The notes: a model not told the origin generated them from the letters alone. Counted from the first letter of the stretch, positions 1-11,020 are shown. The stretch is 54,994 nt of DNA from Propionicimonas sp. (GCF_029975155.1 NZ_JARKPQ010000283.1:1-54994), one strand, 5' to 3'. Program-made: numbers and translations.

Positions 1-35
1 GCATACCAGCGGTGTTGCCGCCAGGTTCTCGGCTG

Positions 36-98
36 ACCACCAGGTTTCCCGGCATATGCAGCCGTTTTCTGGCCTCGTATGCCGGGAAACCTGGCGGT
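36..98. repeat. Long imperfect inverted repeat
   Basis: Two 21-base arms (36-56 and 78-98) are complementary with one mismatch and are separated by a 21-base loop. The arm core is CCAGGTTTCCCGGCATA. No gene is visible between 1 and 298; the region otherwise holds only the palindromic element at 183-256. The hairpin could be a transcription terminator for a gene to the left of the window, or a transposition-related repeat. It has no T tract. Confidence 0.6.
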
Positions 99-182
99 CA
101 TCACAGCACGACCGCACCAACCCGCCTGAGAGCCCGTGAAAGGTGGCAGTCACAGCCACATCAGCCCGGGCCTGACCCAGGA

Positions 183-256
183 CTCCGGCGCCCGCCGGGA
201 TGACGTCCGGGTCCATAGGCCGCTGCACGTCATCCCGGCGTTCGCCGGGATGACGT
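183..256. repeat. Family B palindromic element (GTCATCCCGGCG type)
   Basis: Positions 227-256 are a perfect inverted repeat with 14-base arms (ACGTCATCCCGGCG) and a TT loop. A degenerate half copy (CGCCGGGATGACGT type) lies just before it at about 183-206. The same hairpin recurs near 4660-4690 and 19053-19080, so this is a dispersed repeat. It lies downstream of the minus-strand gdhA and could also stop its transcription. Confidence 0.75.
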
Positions 257-298
257 AAAGGGGTGCCGAAGACGAGAAGGGCGGGAGCTGCGGGAGGG

Positions 299-1750
<1,452 letters not shown>

Positions 1751-1790
1751 TCATGGTGGAACAGCCCGGTGGCGGTGTATCAACGTCTGC

Positions 1791-3518
1791 GTGACTGTCC
1801 TGGACCGCGTGTGGGCTGCGTTCGACATCCCCGCAGATCCCCCGCACCGCGAGCGGCGGTTGCGCGGTCGGTTCCTGCAGCGGCCGGCTGCCGTCCTGCA
1901 GGCATCCGCCCCGGCAGAGGTGCCCACGGTCGTCGCCGCGGCGGAGGCGGCGGCTCTGGCCGGCAACTGGGTGGTCGGCGGACTGACGTACGCGGCGTCC
2001 GGGGCATGGGACGCAGCCCAGCGGGCGCTGGCCGACGATGCTCCGGCAGCCCACTTCGAGGTGTATCCCGACCCACCGCAGCCATGGCCGGACCGTCCTT
2101 CCCCAGTCGCCGCCCTCGACTGGCGGCCGGATCCTCTGCTGGCCGGTGGCCGCAGCGCCACGGCGGCCATCGGACGGGTGCTCGACCACATCGGCGCCGG
2201 CGACTGCTACCAGGTGAACCTGACCGCCCGGTGGCGGACGGTGGTCCCCGACGTCGATCTCTTCGACCACTTCGCTGCGCTCGCGGCCACGCAGCCGGGC
2301 GGCTATGCGGTGTTCAGCGCGTCCGCAGGAGTGGCCAGCGTGTCGCCCGAACTGTTCTTCGCCCGGCACGCCGATGCCCTGGTCACCCAGCCGATGAAGG
2401 GGACGGCCGCGGCCGGCGCCGACCCGGCAGTGCTGGCAAGCCCGAAGGAGCGCGCGGAGAACCTGATGATCGTCGACCTGCTCCGCAACGACCTCGGCCG
2501 GGTGTGCCTGACCGGGACGGTCAGCGTCGACCGGCTGTTCGAGCTGCACCGGCTGCCGACCGTCTGGCAGCTGACCTCCACGGTGAGCGGACGGCTGCCC
2601 GCGGGCACCCCGCTGGCCGATGTGTTCGCCGCGCTGTTCCCCTGCGCGTCCGTCACCGGGGCGCCGAAGCTGGCCGCGATGGGCGTGATCGCGGAACTGG
2701 AGGCGTCCCCCCGACGGTGGTACTGCGGGGCGCTGGGCGTGATCCGGCCCGGCGGCGACGCCACCTTCAACGTGCCGATCCGGACCGTCGAACGGCAGGG
2801 CGACCAGCTCGTCTGCGGGATCGGCAGCGGCATCGTCGCCGACTCGGACCCGGCCGCCGAGGTCGCGGAATGGCACGCCAAGGCCGCCTTCCTGGGCGGG
2901 ACGCCGCTGCGCGCACTGGAGACCATGCTGCTCGCCGACGGCGGGATCGTCCGCAGGGACGCCCACCTGGCCCGGCTGGCCCGCACGTGCGCCGCACACG
3001 GCCTGGACCTGTCCCCCGCCGAGGTCGGGCGCCTGCTGGACGAGGTGTGCGCAGCCCGCCCGTCCGGCCGGCACCGGGTGCGGCTGGTCGGCGGCGGTGG
3101 CGCGCCGTCCGTCGAGGTGGGCGCGGCCCCCGAACCAGGGACGCCGCTGCGACTGCGGCTGGCGTCCGAACCGCTGGACGCCGACGACCTGCTCGGCCCG
3201 GTGATCCGGCACAAGACCACGCACCGCGCGCACTACGACCGGCTGCGGACCGCCGAACCCGGAGTGGACGACGTGCTCTGCCACAACTCCCGCGGCGAGC
3301 TCACCGAGTGCACGTTCGGCAACATCGCCCTGCTGCTGGACGGCGAGTGGTTCACCCCGCCCGAGGACGCGGGGCTGCTGCCGGGCACCCTGCGCGCGGA
3401 GCTGCTCGCACGGGGCCGGTTACGCGAGCGCCGGCTCACCCTGGCCGACCTGGCCCGCGCCGAGAAGCTCGCCTTCCTCAACGCCCTGCGCGGCTGGTGC
3501 CCGGCGACCCTGGGCTGA
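1791..3518 (+). CDS. pabBC: Bifunctional aminodeoxychorismate synthase component I / aminodeoxychorismate lyase
   Basis: About 575 residues with two fused folate-pathway enzymes. The N-terminal chorismate-binding domain (to about residue 345) shows the catalytic lysine motif PMKGT near residue 201, ENLMIVDLLRNDLGRV, and SVTGAPKLAAM. The C-terminal PabC-like PLP domain shows HKTTHRAHYDRL near residue 473, with CHNSRGELTECTFGNI and GLLPGTLR. Together they convert chorismate plus glutamine-derived ammonia to 4-aminobenzoate; the PabA amidotransferase is not in the window. The frame is open back to 1638, inside gdhA, but homology begins at VTVLDRVWAAF, so I place the start at GTG 1791. No Shine-Dalgarno is visible; a weak TATCAA lies 7 bases upstream, so the message may be leaderless. 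The start is less certain than the function. Confidence 0.9.
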   Translation: MTVLDRVWAAFDIPADPPHRERRLRGRFLQRPAAVLQASAPAEVPTVVAAAEAAALAGNWVVGGLTYAASGAWDAAQRALADDAPAAHFEVYPDPPQPWPDRPSPVAALDWRPDPLLAGGRSATAAIGRVLDHIGAGDCYQVNLTARWRTVVPDVDLFDHFAALAATQPGGYAVFSASAGVASVSPELFFARHADALVTQPMKGTAAAGADPAVLASPKERAENLMIVDLLRNDLGRVCLTGTVSVDRLFELHRLPTVWQLTSTVSGRLPAGTPLADVFAALFPCASVTGAPKLAAMGVIAELEASPRRWYCGALGVIRPGGDATFNVPIRTVERQGDQLVCGIGSGIVADSDPAAEVAEWHAKAAFLGGTPLRALETMLLADGGIVRRDAHLARLARTCAAHGLDLSPAEVGRLLDEVCAARPSGRHRVRLVGGGGAPSVEVGAAPEPGTPLRLRLASEPLDADDLLGPVIRHKTTHRAHYDRLRTAEPGVDDVLCHNSRGELTECTFGNIALLLDGEWFTPPEDAGLLPGTLRAELLARGRLRERRLTLADLARAEKLAFLNALRGWCPATLG

Positions 3519-3566
3519 CCGGGTCAAACTTTCGCGGCACGCGCGCGACGCCGGGGGCGCGTCCTT

Positions 3567-3572
3567 TAGGCT
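3567..3572 (+). promoter_or_regulatory. Leaderless -10 box TAGGCT
   Basis: TAGGCT ends 6 bases before the GTG at 3579 and there is no ribosome binding site, as in leaderless actinobacterial genes whose transcripts begin at or near the start codon. Confidence 0.6.
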
Positions 3573-3578
3573 GCCAGC

Positions 3579-4490
3579 GTGAGTGGACAGTTGGCGCTCG
3601 ACGCCGGCCAGACCGGGATCCGGCTCCGCTGGGAGCACGGTCAGGAGCGGCTGGAGGGTGCCACGGCGGGCGTGCTGACCGACCGTCCGCTGATGCCGCA
3701 GCTGGCGACGGCCGTGGGCGGCTTCGTCACCGAGCACCGGCTCTCGCCGACCGTCGTCGGTGTGGGCAGTTCCGGCCTGGTCACCCCGGAGGCTGACGAG
3801 CTACTGGGCCTGGTCGCGCCCTACGGCGTCCGCGAGGTTGCGGTCGCCCACGACGCCACCACCAGCTACCTCGGTGCGCTGGGCGATGCGCCCGGCGTGG
3901 TGATCGCGGCCGGCACCGGCGCGGTCACCCTCGCCGTGGGGCCGACGTCCGTGGCGCGGGTGGACGGCTGGGGCTATCTGGTCGGGGACGCCGGCAGCGG
4001 CTTCTGGATCGGCAGGGCCGGGATGGACGCGGCCATGCGTGGCTTCGACGGCCGCGGCCGGATGACCCCGCTCACCGAGCGGATGCGGGAGATCTTCCCC
4101 GACCTCGCCGCCGCCTACGTCGAGCTGCAGTCGGACGACCGCAGGGTCAGCCGGATCGCCGACTTCGCCCGGATCGTCGACGAGACCGCCGACATCGACC
4201 CCGTGGCCGCCGAGATCATGGACGAGGCCGCCGCGGAGCTCAGCGAGTCTGTGCTGGCCGGGCTGCGCCGCGTCGGCCTGATGCGGGAGGAGCCGCCGCG
4301 GGTCTGCGCACTGGGCCAGGTGCTGAGGTCGCGGCACGTCCGGGAGCGGTTCACCAGCTACCTGCGGATGCAGTGGCCAACCCTGGAGCTGGTCGAGCCG
4401 ATGGGCAACGCCCTGCACGGCGCGGCCCTGCTGGCCAACCTCGGCGAGGACAGCCCGCTGGCCGCCCTGGTCGCCCGCGCGGAAGCCTGA
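3579..4490 (+). CDS. BadF/BadG/BcrA/BcrD-family ATPase, probable N-acetylglucosamine-type sugar kinase
   Basis: This 303-residue protein of the actin-like ATPase superfamily has the phosphate-1 motif LALDAGQTGIRLRW at the N-terminus, the phosphate-2 region VVIAAGTGAVTLAV, and the adenosine/glucosamine-kinase signature GWGYLVGDAGSGFWIGR. These fit the BcrAD_BadFG family, which includes N-acetylglucosamine kinases. The substrate cannot be read from the sequence. The start is GTG 3579, placed by the -10 box just upstream. It stands alone between pabBC and a repeat-filled convergent spacer before purC. A second family member closes the sugar operon at 24 kb, with which it shares fold but little close sequence. 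Confidence 0.8.
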   Translation: MSGQLALDAGQTGIRLRWEHGQERLEGATAGVLTDRPLMPQLATAVGGFVTEHRLSPTVVGVGSSGLVTPEADELLGLVAPYGVREVAVAHDATTSYLGALGDAPGVVIAAGTGAVTLAVGPTSVARVDGWGYLVGDAGSGFWIGRAGMDAAMRGFDGRGRMTPLTERMREIFPDLAAAYVELQSDDRRVSRIADFARIVDETADIDPVAAEIMDEAAAELSESVLAGLRRVGLMREEPPRVCALGQVLRSRHVRERFTSYLRMQWPTLELVEPMGNALHGAALLANLGEDSPLAALVARAEA

Positions 4491-4498
4491 GCCGAGGC

Positions 4499-4614
4499 GT
4501 CACCCCGGGCCCGGCCCAGCCGTCACCCCGGGCCCGGCCCAGCCGTCACCCCGAACCCCACCCAGCCGTCACCCCGAACCCCACCCAGCCGTCACCCCGA
4601 ACCCCACCCAGCCG
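4499..4614. repeat. 23-bp minisatellite, about five units
   Basis: The start of the unit, GTCAC/TCCCG, recurs at 4499, 4522, 4545, 4568, 4591 and 4614, an exact 23-base period. The units read GTCACCCCG followed by either GGCCCGGCCCAGCC or AACCCCACCCAGCC. The last repeat runs into the family B palindromic element, whose end it resembles, so the array probably arose by slippage from that element. It lies between the convergent BadF-type kinase gene and purC. Confidence 0.9.
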
Positions 4615-4690
4615 TCATCCCGGGCTCGACCCGGGATCCCGTGGTCGACGTGACAGGTACCTGCAGGGATCCCGGCGTTCGCCGGGATGA
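4614..4690. repeat. Family B composite element with two hairpins
   Basis: A hairpin GTCATCCCGGGCTCGACCCG continuing to GGGATCC is followed about 30 bases later by GGATCCCGGCGTTCGCCGGG ending ATGACGG. Read on the opposite strand, the order and spacing match the copy at 19050-19125 inside an ABC ATPase gene. This is therefore a defined mobile-type unit of about 75 bp, not chance palindromes. Confidence 0.8.
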
Positions 4691-4793
4691 CGGTTGGGCG
4701 GGCCTAAGGGAGCCGCCGCACGGTTGGGCGGACCCAAGGAGCCGCCGCACGGCTGGGCGGACCCGAGGAGCCGCCGCACGGTTGGGCGGACCT
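4691..4793. repeat. 29-30 bp minisatellite
   Basis: Units starting CGGTTGGGCGG (one copy CGGCTGGGCGG) and ending GAGCCGCCGCA begin at 4691, 4721, 4750 and 4779, giving about three and a half copies with few substitutions. They follow directly on the family B element. No gene is seen in 4491-4822; the whole spacer is repeat DNA. Confidence 0.85.
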
Positions 4794-4799
4794 GCCCAG

Positions 4800-4833
4800 C
4801 CGCTCCCTGAGGAGCAGCGGCGTCACGAAGGGC
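4800..4833. repeat. Family C module
   Basis: CCGCTCCCTGAGGAG followed by GTCACGAAGGGC. The same pair of blocks recurs near 5783, 23360, 36912, 46616 and 49397, with a diverged copy near 45320. Here it overlaps the 3' end of purC, and its CTTCGTGACG (minus strand) provides the purC stop codon. Confidence 0.8.
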
Positions 4834-5683
4834 TGCCGCCCGGACGGAACTCACGTCCGGTGAGGCGGCGGAATGCCTCGAGGTAGCGCTCGCGGGTGGC
4901 GGCGACCACGGCGTCCGGGAGGTCCGGCGGGGTCGAGGCGCGGTCCCAGCCCGAGTCGTGGGCGAGCCAGTCCCGCACGTACTGCTTGTCGAAGCTCGGC
5001 AGGCTGCGGCCGGGCTGCCAGGCCGCGGCGTCCCAGAACCGGGAGGAGTCCGGGGTGAGCACCTCGTCGGCGAGGACGAGGGTGCCGTCCGCGCGCAACC
5101 CGAACTCGAACTTGGTGTCGGCGAGGATGATGCCGCGCAGCGCGGCCAACTCCGCCGCGCGGGTGTAGATGGCGAGAGTGGCGTCCCGCAGTCTGCCGGC
5201 GAGCTGTTCGCCGTGCAGCCGCACGATGGTCGCGTAGTCGACGTTCTCGTCGTGCTCGCCGAGCGGCGCCTTGATCGCGGGGGTGAAGATCGGCTCGGGC
5301 AGCTTCGAACCGTCCACGAGCCCGTCTGGCAGGGGCACCCCGCAGACCGAGCGGGACGCCTGGTACTCCGCCCAGCCCGAGCCGGTGAGGTAGCCGCGGG
5401 CTACGCACTCGACCGGCACCATCTCCAGCTTCTCCACGACCAGCGCCCGCCCGGCCACCTCCGCCGGAACCTCCGTCGACACGACATGGTTCGGGATCAG
5501 ATCGGCGAGCTGGTCGAACCACCACAGCGACAGCTGCGTGAGGATCGCGCCCTTGTCCGGGATGCGCGTGGGCAGCACGTGGTCGAAGGCGGAGATCGCG
5601 TCGGTGGCGACCATCAGGATGCGGTCGTCCGGCCAGGCGTAGAGCCGCCGGACCTTGCCGGCATGGATCGGGTCGTCGAGCAC
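4823..5683 (-). CDS. purC: Phosphoribosylaminoimidazole-succinocarboxamide (SAICAR) synthase
   Basis: About 286 residues; joins CAIR and aspartate with ATP to give SAICAR in purine synthesis. Visible family motifs are HAGKVRRLYAW near the N-terminus, DAISAFDHVLPTRIPDKG, EKLEMVPVECVARGYLTGSGW and VLADEVLTPDSSRFWD. The frame is open to 5716, but a GTG at 5683 gives the family-typical N-terminus (VLDDPIHAGKV) and has a TAGGCT box 7 bases upstream, so I choose it. The last residues (about RPGGSPS) and the stop come from a family C repeat module. It is divergent from purL across a 315-base spacer that holds two copies of part of the same module. Confidence 0.95.
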   Translation of the reverse strand: MLDDPIHAGKVRRLYAWPDDRILMVATDAISAFDHVLPTRIPDKGAILTQLSLWWFDQLADLIPNHVVSTEVPAEVAGRALVVEKLEMVPVECVARGYLTGSGWAEYQASRSVCGVPLPDGLVDGSKLPEPIFTPAIKAPLGEHDENVDYATIVRLHGEQLAGRLRDATLAIYTRAAELAALRGIILADTKFEFGLRADGTLVLADEVLTPDSSRFWDAAAWQPGRSLPSFDKQYVRDWLAHDSGWDRASTPPDLPDAVVAATRERYLEAFRRLTGREFRPGGSPS

Positions 5684-5690
5684 GAAGTTC

Positions 5691-5696
5691 AGCCTA
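5691..5696 (-). promoter_or_regulatory. Leaderless -10 box TAGGCT for purC
   Basis: TAGGCT on the minus strand, 7 bases before the GTG at 5683. It decides the purC start against the longer reading from 5716. Confidence 0.6.
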
Positions 5697-5782
5697 TTGC
5701 CTGGGAGGATCCGCACTGTCGATCGCCCAACGGGGCCGTACCCCTCATAGATCCACCGTCGAGTGTGCAGATGCTCCCGCCA

Positions 5783-5862
5783 CCCTTCGTGACACTCGCT
5801 GGCGCTCGCTCCTCAGGGAGCGGTTGAGGGTCTGGCGCTCGCTCCTCAGGGAGCGGTTGGGG
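5783..5862. repeat. Family C module with internal duplication
   Basis: The block CCCTTCGTGAC, then CTGGCGCTCGCTCCTCAGGG with AGCGGTTG, is present, and the second part is repeated in tandem with a 33-base offset (about 5799 and 5832). It sits between the divergent purC and purL. Apart from it and the purL promoter, nothing else is recognised in 5717-5998. Confidence 0.75.
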
Positions 5863-5955
5863 TCTGGCGACCACGGGATCCCGGGGCCGGGATGGCGAGA
5901 GGTGAGGGCGGCGTCCAGCACCGGGGTGGACGGACGGGGCCGGCGGGCGGGGCGT

Positions 5956-5961
5956 TAGCCT
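5956..5961 (+). promoter_or_regulatory. Likely -10 box TAGCCT for purL
   Basis: TAGCCT about 38 bases before the purL ATG. Unlike its neighbours, purL has a Shine-Dalgarno (GGAGG, 5990-5994), so a short leader is expected. Confidence 0.4.
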
Positions 5962-5998
5962 TGAGCCGCGCCGCCCGTCCGCACGACCCGGAGGTTCC

Positions 5999-8900
5999 AT
6001 GGCCCGCTCGCTCGCACCGGTGTTGACCAGCTTCGGGGGCGGCAATGCGTTGTCGCCGTTCCGTGCCACGGCACTGCTCCGGCGGCTGCAGGCGGTCGCG
6101 CCCGGCGTGATGGCGGTGTCCGCGCGCCACGTCCACTGGGTCGCCTCCGGCGCGGCGCTCGACGCGCCGACGACCGACACCGTCCGCCGGCTGCTCACCT
6201 ACGGCCCACCCGCAGGGCCGGCCGCGAGCGGCGGGGCCACGACCGTCGTGGTGGTCGCCCCCCGGCTGGGCACCCTCTCGCCGTGGGCGTCGAAGGCGAC
6301 CGACATCGCACACAGCTGCGGGGTCGCGATCCACAGGGTCGAGCGGGTCGTCGAGTACACGGTCGCGGCCGCCGCCCCGCTCACCGACGCAGAGTGGACG
6401 GCCTGCGCCGGCCTGCTGCACGATCGGATGACCGAGTCGGCCTTCGCCACCGTCGACGCCTCCGCCGCCCTGTTCGATGAACGCGAGGCCGAGCCCATGG
6501 CCCACGTCGACGTGCTCGGCCGCGGCCGCGCGGCGATCGAGGAGGCCAACCTCACGTTCGGTCTCGCGCTCAGCGACGACGAGATCGACTACCTGGTCAC
6601 GTCGTTCACCGAGCTCGACCGCAATCCCACCGACGTCGAGCTGATGATGTTCGCCCAGGCCAACTCCGAGCACTGCCGGCACAAGATCTTCAACGCCGAC
6701 TTCATCGTGGACGGCGTACCGCAGCCGGCATCCCTGTTCGGGATGATCCGGCACACCGAGCAGGTCGCGGGGCACGGCACCGTCGTCGCCTACTCGGACA
6801 ACGCCTCGATCATGGAGGGCGGCCGGGCGACCCGCTGGCTCCCGGAAGGCACGGACGGGCCCAGCCGCTACGTCGGCCGCGACGACGACGTGCACGTGCT
6901 GATGAAGGTCGAGACCCACAACCACCCCACGGCGATCAGCCCGTTCCCCGGCGCCGCGACCGGCTCGGGCGGCGAGATCCGGGACGAGGGCGCGACCGGA
7001 CGCGGCTCGCAGCCCAAGGCGGGCCTCACCGGCTTCGCCGTCTCCAACCTGCACCTGCCCGGCACGGACGAACCCTGGGAGCGCGACCCCTACGGTGCGC
7101 CGGACCACATCGCCACGCCGCTGGAGATCATGACCGCAGGTCCGTTGGGTGCCGCGGCGTTCAACAACGAGTTCGGCCGGCCGGGCCTCGGCGGCTTCTT
7201 CCGGGTCTACGAGCAGACCGTGGCCGGGGTCCGCCGCGGCTACCACAAGCCGATCATGAGCGCCGGCGGCCTGGGCGCGATCAGCGCGTCCCAGACGCGG
7301 AAGGTCGTCTACCCCGCCGGAAGCCTGCTGATCCAGATCGGCGGACCCGGCATGCGGATCGGGATGGGCGGTGGCGCCGCGTCCTCGATGGCGGCCGGCG
7401 CGAACGCCGCCGAGCTCGACTTCGACTCCGTCCAGCGCGGCAACCCCGAGATCCAGCGCCGCGCCCAGGAAGTGATCAACCACTGCTGGCAGCTCGGCGC
7501 CGACAACCCCGTCCTCGCCATCCACGACGTCGGCGCGGGTGGGCTGTCCAACGCCTTCCCCGAACTGGTCGACGACGCCGGGCTGGGCGCCCGGTTCGAC
7601 CTGTCGGCCGTCCCGCTCGAGGAGTCGGGCCTGGCGCCGAAGGAGATCTGGTGCAACGAGAGCCAGGAACGCTACGTGCTGGCGATCGCGCCCGGGTCGC
7701 TGGAGCGGTTCGCCGCGCTGTGCGGGCGCGAGCGCTGCCCGTTCGCCGTGGTCGGGGTCGCGAAGGACGACGGCCAGCTGGTGCTCGCCCCCGGACCCGA
7801 GGACGCCGAGGATGACGACCGCCCGATCGACATGCCGATGGAGGTGCTGCTGGGCAAGCCCCCGCGGATGACCCGCGACGTCTCGCGGATCGCCCGGTCC
7901 GCGCCGCCGGTCTCGCTGGCGGACGTGGACGTGCGCGAGGCGGCCTACGCGGTGCTGCGGCACCCGTCCGTGGCGTCGAAGCGGTTCCTGATCACGATCG
8001 CCGACCGGACGGTCGGCGGGCTCAACCACCGCGACCAGATGGTCGGACCGTGGCAGGTGCCGGTCGCCGACGTCGCCGTCACCCTGTCGGACTTCGACGG
8101 CCTGGCCGGGCAGGCGATGGCCTCCGGCGAGCGGATGCCTCTGGCCGCGGTGGCCGCGCCCGCGTCCGGCCGGATGGCGGTGGGCGAGGCGCTGACGAAC
8201 CTGTTCGCCGCACCGGTGGAGCTGTCCCGGGTGAAGCTGTCCTGCAACTGGATGGCCGCCTGTGGCGAGGCCGGCGAGGACGCCGCGCTGTACGACACCG
8301 TCCACGCGGTGGCGATGGAGCTGTGCCCCGCGCTGGGCATCTCGATCCCGGTCGGCAAGGACTCCCTGAGCATGCGCACGCGCTGGACGGACGCCTCGGG
8401 CGAGGCCCGGCAGGTGACCTCACCGGTGTCGCTGGTGGTGTCGGCGTTCGCGTCGCTGGACTCGGTGGCCGGCACCTGGACGCCGGCGTTGCCGTCCGGC
8501 ACGGCTCTCGTCCTTGTCGACCTCGGTGCGGGGAGGAACCGCCTGGGCGGATCGATGCTCGCCCAGGTCACCGGCCAGTTCGGGGACGAGGTGCCCGACC
8601 TGGACGACCCGTCCCGGTTGGTGGCGCTGGCGGCGGCGCTCGCCGACCTGCGGTCGCAGGGTCTTGCGACGGCATATCACGATAGATCGGACGGCGGGCT
8701 GTGGGCCGCGGTGTGCGAGATGGCCTTCGCCGGGTCGACCGGCGTGCAGCTCGACGTGCGCAGCGTGCCGGAGCTGTTCAGCGAGGAGCTGGGGGTCGTC
8801 CTCGGCATCGAACCCGCGGACGAGTCGCGGGTGCTCGAGGTGTTCGCGCGCCACGGGCTGGGCGAGGTGAGCCGGGTGGTCGGACGCACCGCGCCGGACC

Positions 8901-9889
8901 GCCGCGTCCACGTGAACCTCGCCGGTGAGGCGCTCATCGACGAGTCCCTGCGCGACCTGGCCCAGGCGTGGGACGAGGTGTCCTGGCGGATCGCCGCCCT
9001 GCGCGACAACCCGGAGTGCGCGGACGAGGAGCACGAGGCGTTCGGCGCCGACGTCCCCGGCCTGGTGGTCGCGCCCGCCTTTGACCCGGCGGACGACGTC
9101 GCGGCCCCCTACATCGCCACCGGCGCGCGGCCGCGGGTGGCGATCCTGCGCGAGCAGGGCGTGAACAGCCACGTCGAGACCGCGCACGCGTTCGACCGGG
9201 CCGGCTTCGACGCGTGGGACGTCCACATGACCGACCTCCAGTCCGGGCGGTTCGACCTGGCCGACGCGGTCGGGCTCGTGGCCTGCGGCGGGTTCTCCTA
9301 CGGCGACACGCTGGGCGCCGGTGAGGGCTGGGCGCGGTCGGTGCTGTTCAACCCGCGGCTGACCGAGGCATTCGCGACGTTCTTCGCCAGGCAGGACACG
9401 TTCGGCCTGGGCATCTGCAACGGCTGCCAGATGTTCGCCGCGCTGGCCGATCTGATCCCGGGCGCGGAGGCGTGGCCGCTGTTCACCCGGAACCGGTCCG
9501 AGCAGTACGAGGCCCGGCTGGCGCAGGTGGAGGTGCTGGACTCCCCGTCCGTGTTCTTCACCGGAATGGCCGGCAGCGTGCTGCCGATCGCGGTCGCGCA
9601 CGGCGAGGGCAGGGCGGACTTCGCCGCCCGCGGCGACCTCGGGCCGGTGCGGCGCGCCGTCCGGTTCGTCGACAGCGACGGCCGGCCGGCGACGACCTAT
9701 CCGGCCAACCCCAACGGCTCTCCGGACGGCCTGACGGCCGTGACCACGACCGACGGCCGGTTCACCGCGATGATGCCGCACCCCGAGCGGGTGGCGCGGA
9801 ACGCCCAGCTGTCCTGGACCACCGGGCCGCTCGGCGAGCCCAGCCCCTGGCTGCGGATGTTCCGCAACGCGCGGGTCTGGGTCGGCTAG
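5999..9889 (+). CDS. purL: Phosphoribosylformylglycinamidine synthase, single-chain form
   Basis: At 1296 residues this is the large FGAM synthase with the glutaminase fused on, which converts FGAR, glutamine and ATP to FGAM. The synthetase part shows [34 protein letters not shown], and the second half with [14 protein letters not shown] and [11 protein letters not shown]. The C-terminal class I amidotransferase has the nucleophile Cys in [11 protein letters not shown] near residue 1140 and [11 protein letters not shown] near 1261. Many actinobacteria instead use separate PurS, PurQ and small PurL; here no purS or purQ gene is present in the window. ATG 5999 follows GGAGG at 4 bases. The stop codon TAG is reused in the promoter of the next gene. 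Confidence 0.96.
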   Translation: MARSLAPVLTSFGGGNALSPFRATALLRRLQAVAPGVMAVSARHVHWVASGAALDAPTTDTVRRLLTYGPPAGPAASGGATTVVVVAPRLGTLSPWASKATDIAHSCGVAIHRVERVVEYTVAAAAPLTDAEWTACAGLLHDRMTESAFATVDASAALFDEREAEPMAHVDVLGRGRAAIEEANLTFGLALSDDEIDYLVTSFTELDRNPTDVELMMFAQANSEHCRHKIFNADFIVDGVPQPASLFGMIRHTEQVAGHGTVVAYSDNASIMEGGRATRWLPEGTDGPSRYVGRDDDVHVLMKVETHNHPTAISPFPGAATGSGGEIRDEGATGRGSQPKAGLTGFAVSNLHLPGTDEPWERDPYGAPDHIATPLEIMTAGPLGAAAFNNEFGRPGLGGFFRVYEQTVAGVRRGYHKPIMSAGGLGAISASQTRKVVYPAGSLLIQIGGPGMRIGMGGGAASSMAAGANAAELDFDSVQRGNPEIQRRAQEVINHCWQLGADNPVLAIHDVGAGGLSNAFPELVDDAGLGARFDLSAVPLEESGLAPKEIWCNESQERYVLAIAPGSLERFAALCGRERCPFAVVGVAKDDGQLVLAPGPEDAEDDDRPIDMPMEVLLGKPPRMTRDVSRIARSAPPVSLADVDVREAAYAVLRHPSVASKRFLITIADRTVGGLNHRDQMVGPWQVPVADVAVTLSDFDGLAGQAMASGERMPLAAVAAPASGRMAVGEALTNLFAAPVELSRVKLSCNWMAACGEAGEDAALYDTVHAVAMELCPALGISIPVGKDSLSMRTRWTDASGEARQVTSPVSLVVSAFASLDSVAGTWTPALPSGTALVLVDLGAGRNRLGGSMLAQVTGQFGDEVPDLDDPSRLVALAAALADLRSQGLATAYHDRSDGGLWAAVCEMAFAGSTGVQLDVRSVPELFSEELGVVLGIEPADESRVLEVFARHGLGEVSRVVGRTAPDRRVHVNLAGEALIDESLRDLAQAWDEVSWRIAALRDNPECADEEHEAFGADVPGLVVAPAFDPADDVAAPYIATGARPRVAILREQGVNSHVETAHAFDRAGFDAWDVHMTDLQSGRFDLADAVGLVACGGFSYGDTLGAGEGWARSVLFNPRLTEAFATFFARQDTFGLGICNGCQMFAALADLIPGAEAWPLFTRNRSEQYEARLAQVEVLDSPSVFFTGMAGSVLPIAVAHGEGRADFAARGDLGPVRRAVRFVDSDGRPATTYPANPNGSPDGLTAVTTTDGRFTAMMPHPERVARNAQLSWTTGPLGEPSPWLRMFRNARVWVG

Positions 9890-9892
9890 CTT
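9887..9892 (+). promoter_or_regulatory. Leaderless -10 box TAGCTT overlapping the purL stop codon
   Basis: The purL stop TAG forms the first three bases of TAGCTT, which ends 6 bases before the ATG at 9899. No ribosome binding site is present. Confidence 0.6.
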
Positions 9893-9898
9893 TGCTGC

Positions 9899-11020
9899 AT
9901 GCGCATCGTGGCGCTGGGTGCGTCCGGGAACGCCGGACGCGAGGTCGCGGTCCTGCTCGGACCGGTCCTGACCGCGTCCGATGACCTGGTGCTCGCCGGA
10001 CGCGATCCGGCGAAGCTCGCCAGGACGGCCGGGGCGGTGACGAGCCCCGCCACGGTGACCACTGCTCGCGTGGACGTGACCGACCTGGACGCCGTCCGGG
10101 ACCTGGTCGCCGGGGCCAACCTCGTCGTGGTGACGGTCAGCCGGCCCGACCTCGTCGCCGATCTGGCCCGGATCGTGCTGGACGCCGGCGCGGACTGGTT
10201 CGACACCATGCTGTCCACCCCGGGAAAGCTCGCGGCGCTGCGGGCGCTGGCCGGCGAGATCGTCGGCAAGCGGCGCTGCTTCGTCACCGACGGCGGGTTC
10301 CACCCCGGCCTGCCCGCCGTGCTGGTGCGGTGGGCCGCCGGCCGGCTGGACGAGGTGATCGAGGCCGACGTGGTGGCCGCCATGCGCATGGACTGGCGAG
10401 CCGACACGCTCGCCGACTCGACCGTGGCGGAGATGTTCGACGAGTTCGCCGACTTCGACCTGGTCGCCTGGGTGGACGGACGGCCCCGGCGGCTGCGCTG
10501 GCGCGAGTGCCCGACGGTCGACTTCGGACCGCCGATCGGCCGCAAGGCCTGCGTACCGATGCCGCTGGCCGAGATGGACGCCCTGCCCCGCCGCTACCCC
10601 GGCCTGCGCCGGTGCGGCTTCTACATCGGCGGCTTCGGTCCGGCGATGGACTACCTCGTCCTGCCGGTCCTGATGGCCATGGCGAAGGTGCAGGCCCTGC
10701 GGCCGGCGGCGATCCGCCTCGCCCGGTGGTCGTTCCGCCGACTGGCGAGCTACCCGCCGCCGCACCGGCTCGTGGTGCGGCTCGACGCCACCGGCAGCCG
10801 CGACGGGCACCCCGCGACGGCGTCGATCAGCGTGCAGGGCGAGGACGGCTACCTGCTCACCGCCGCCCCGGCCGTCGCCTGCCTGCGCGGGATGCTGGAC
10901 GGGTCGGTCCGCCGCCCGGGCCTGCATCTCCAGGCCCACCTCGTCGATCCCGAGCCGTTCCTGCGCGACCTGACCGCCTTCGGCCTGGAGGTGGCCGGCG
11001 ACGTCACCTCCGGCGTGTGA
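9899..11020 (+). CDS. Saccharopine dehydrogenase-like NAD(P)-binding protein
   Basis: This 373-residue cytoplasmic oxidoreductase-like protein begins with a Rossmann motif, RIVALGASGNAGREVA, followed by VLAGRDPAKLA and DVTDLDAVRDLVAGANLVV, the usual start of saccharopine dehydrogenase-like proteins. The C-terminal half is less conserved and the substrate is unknown; the family name does not imply lysine metabolism. It starts only 9 bases after the purL stop but has its own leaderless -10 box, so it may be transcribed independently. The AAA ATPase gene that follows is convergent, with 38 bases between them. Confidence 0.75.
   Translation: MRIVALGASGNAGREVAVLLGPVLTASDDLVLAGRDPAKLARTAGAVTSPATVTTARVDVTDLDAVRDLVAGANLVVVTVSRPDLVADLARIVLDAGADWFDTMLSTPGKLAALRALAGEIVGKRRCFVTDGGFHPGLPAVLVRWAAGRLDEVIEADVVAAMRMDWRADTLADSTVAEMFDEFADFDLVAWVDGRPRRLRWRECPTVDFGPPIGRKACVPMPLAEMDALPRRYPGLRRCGFYIGGFGPAMDYLVLPVLMAMAKVQALRPAAIRLARWSFRRLASYPPPHRLVVRLDATGSRDGHPATASISVQGEDGYLLTAAPAVACLRGMLDGSVRRPGLHLQAHLVDPEPFLRDLTAFGLEVAGDVTSGV

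Noticed and set aside
4499..4793. Possible CRISPR array
   Set aside because: The units are contiguous tandem repeats with 23- and 29-base periods and no spacers, and no cas genes are near.
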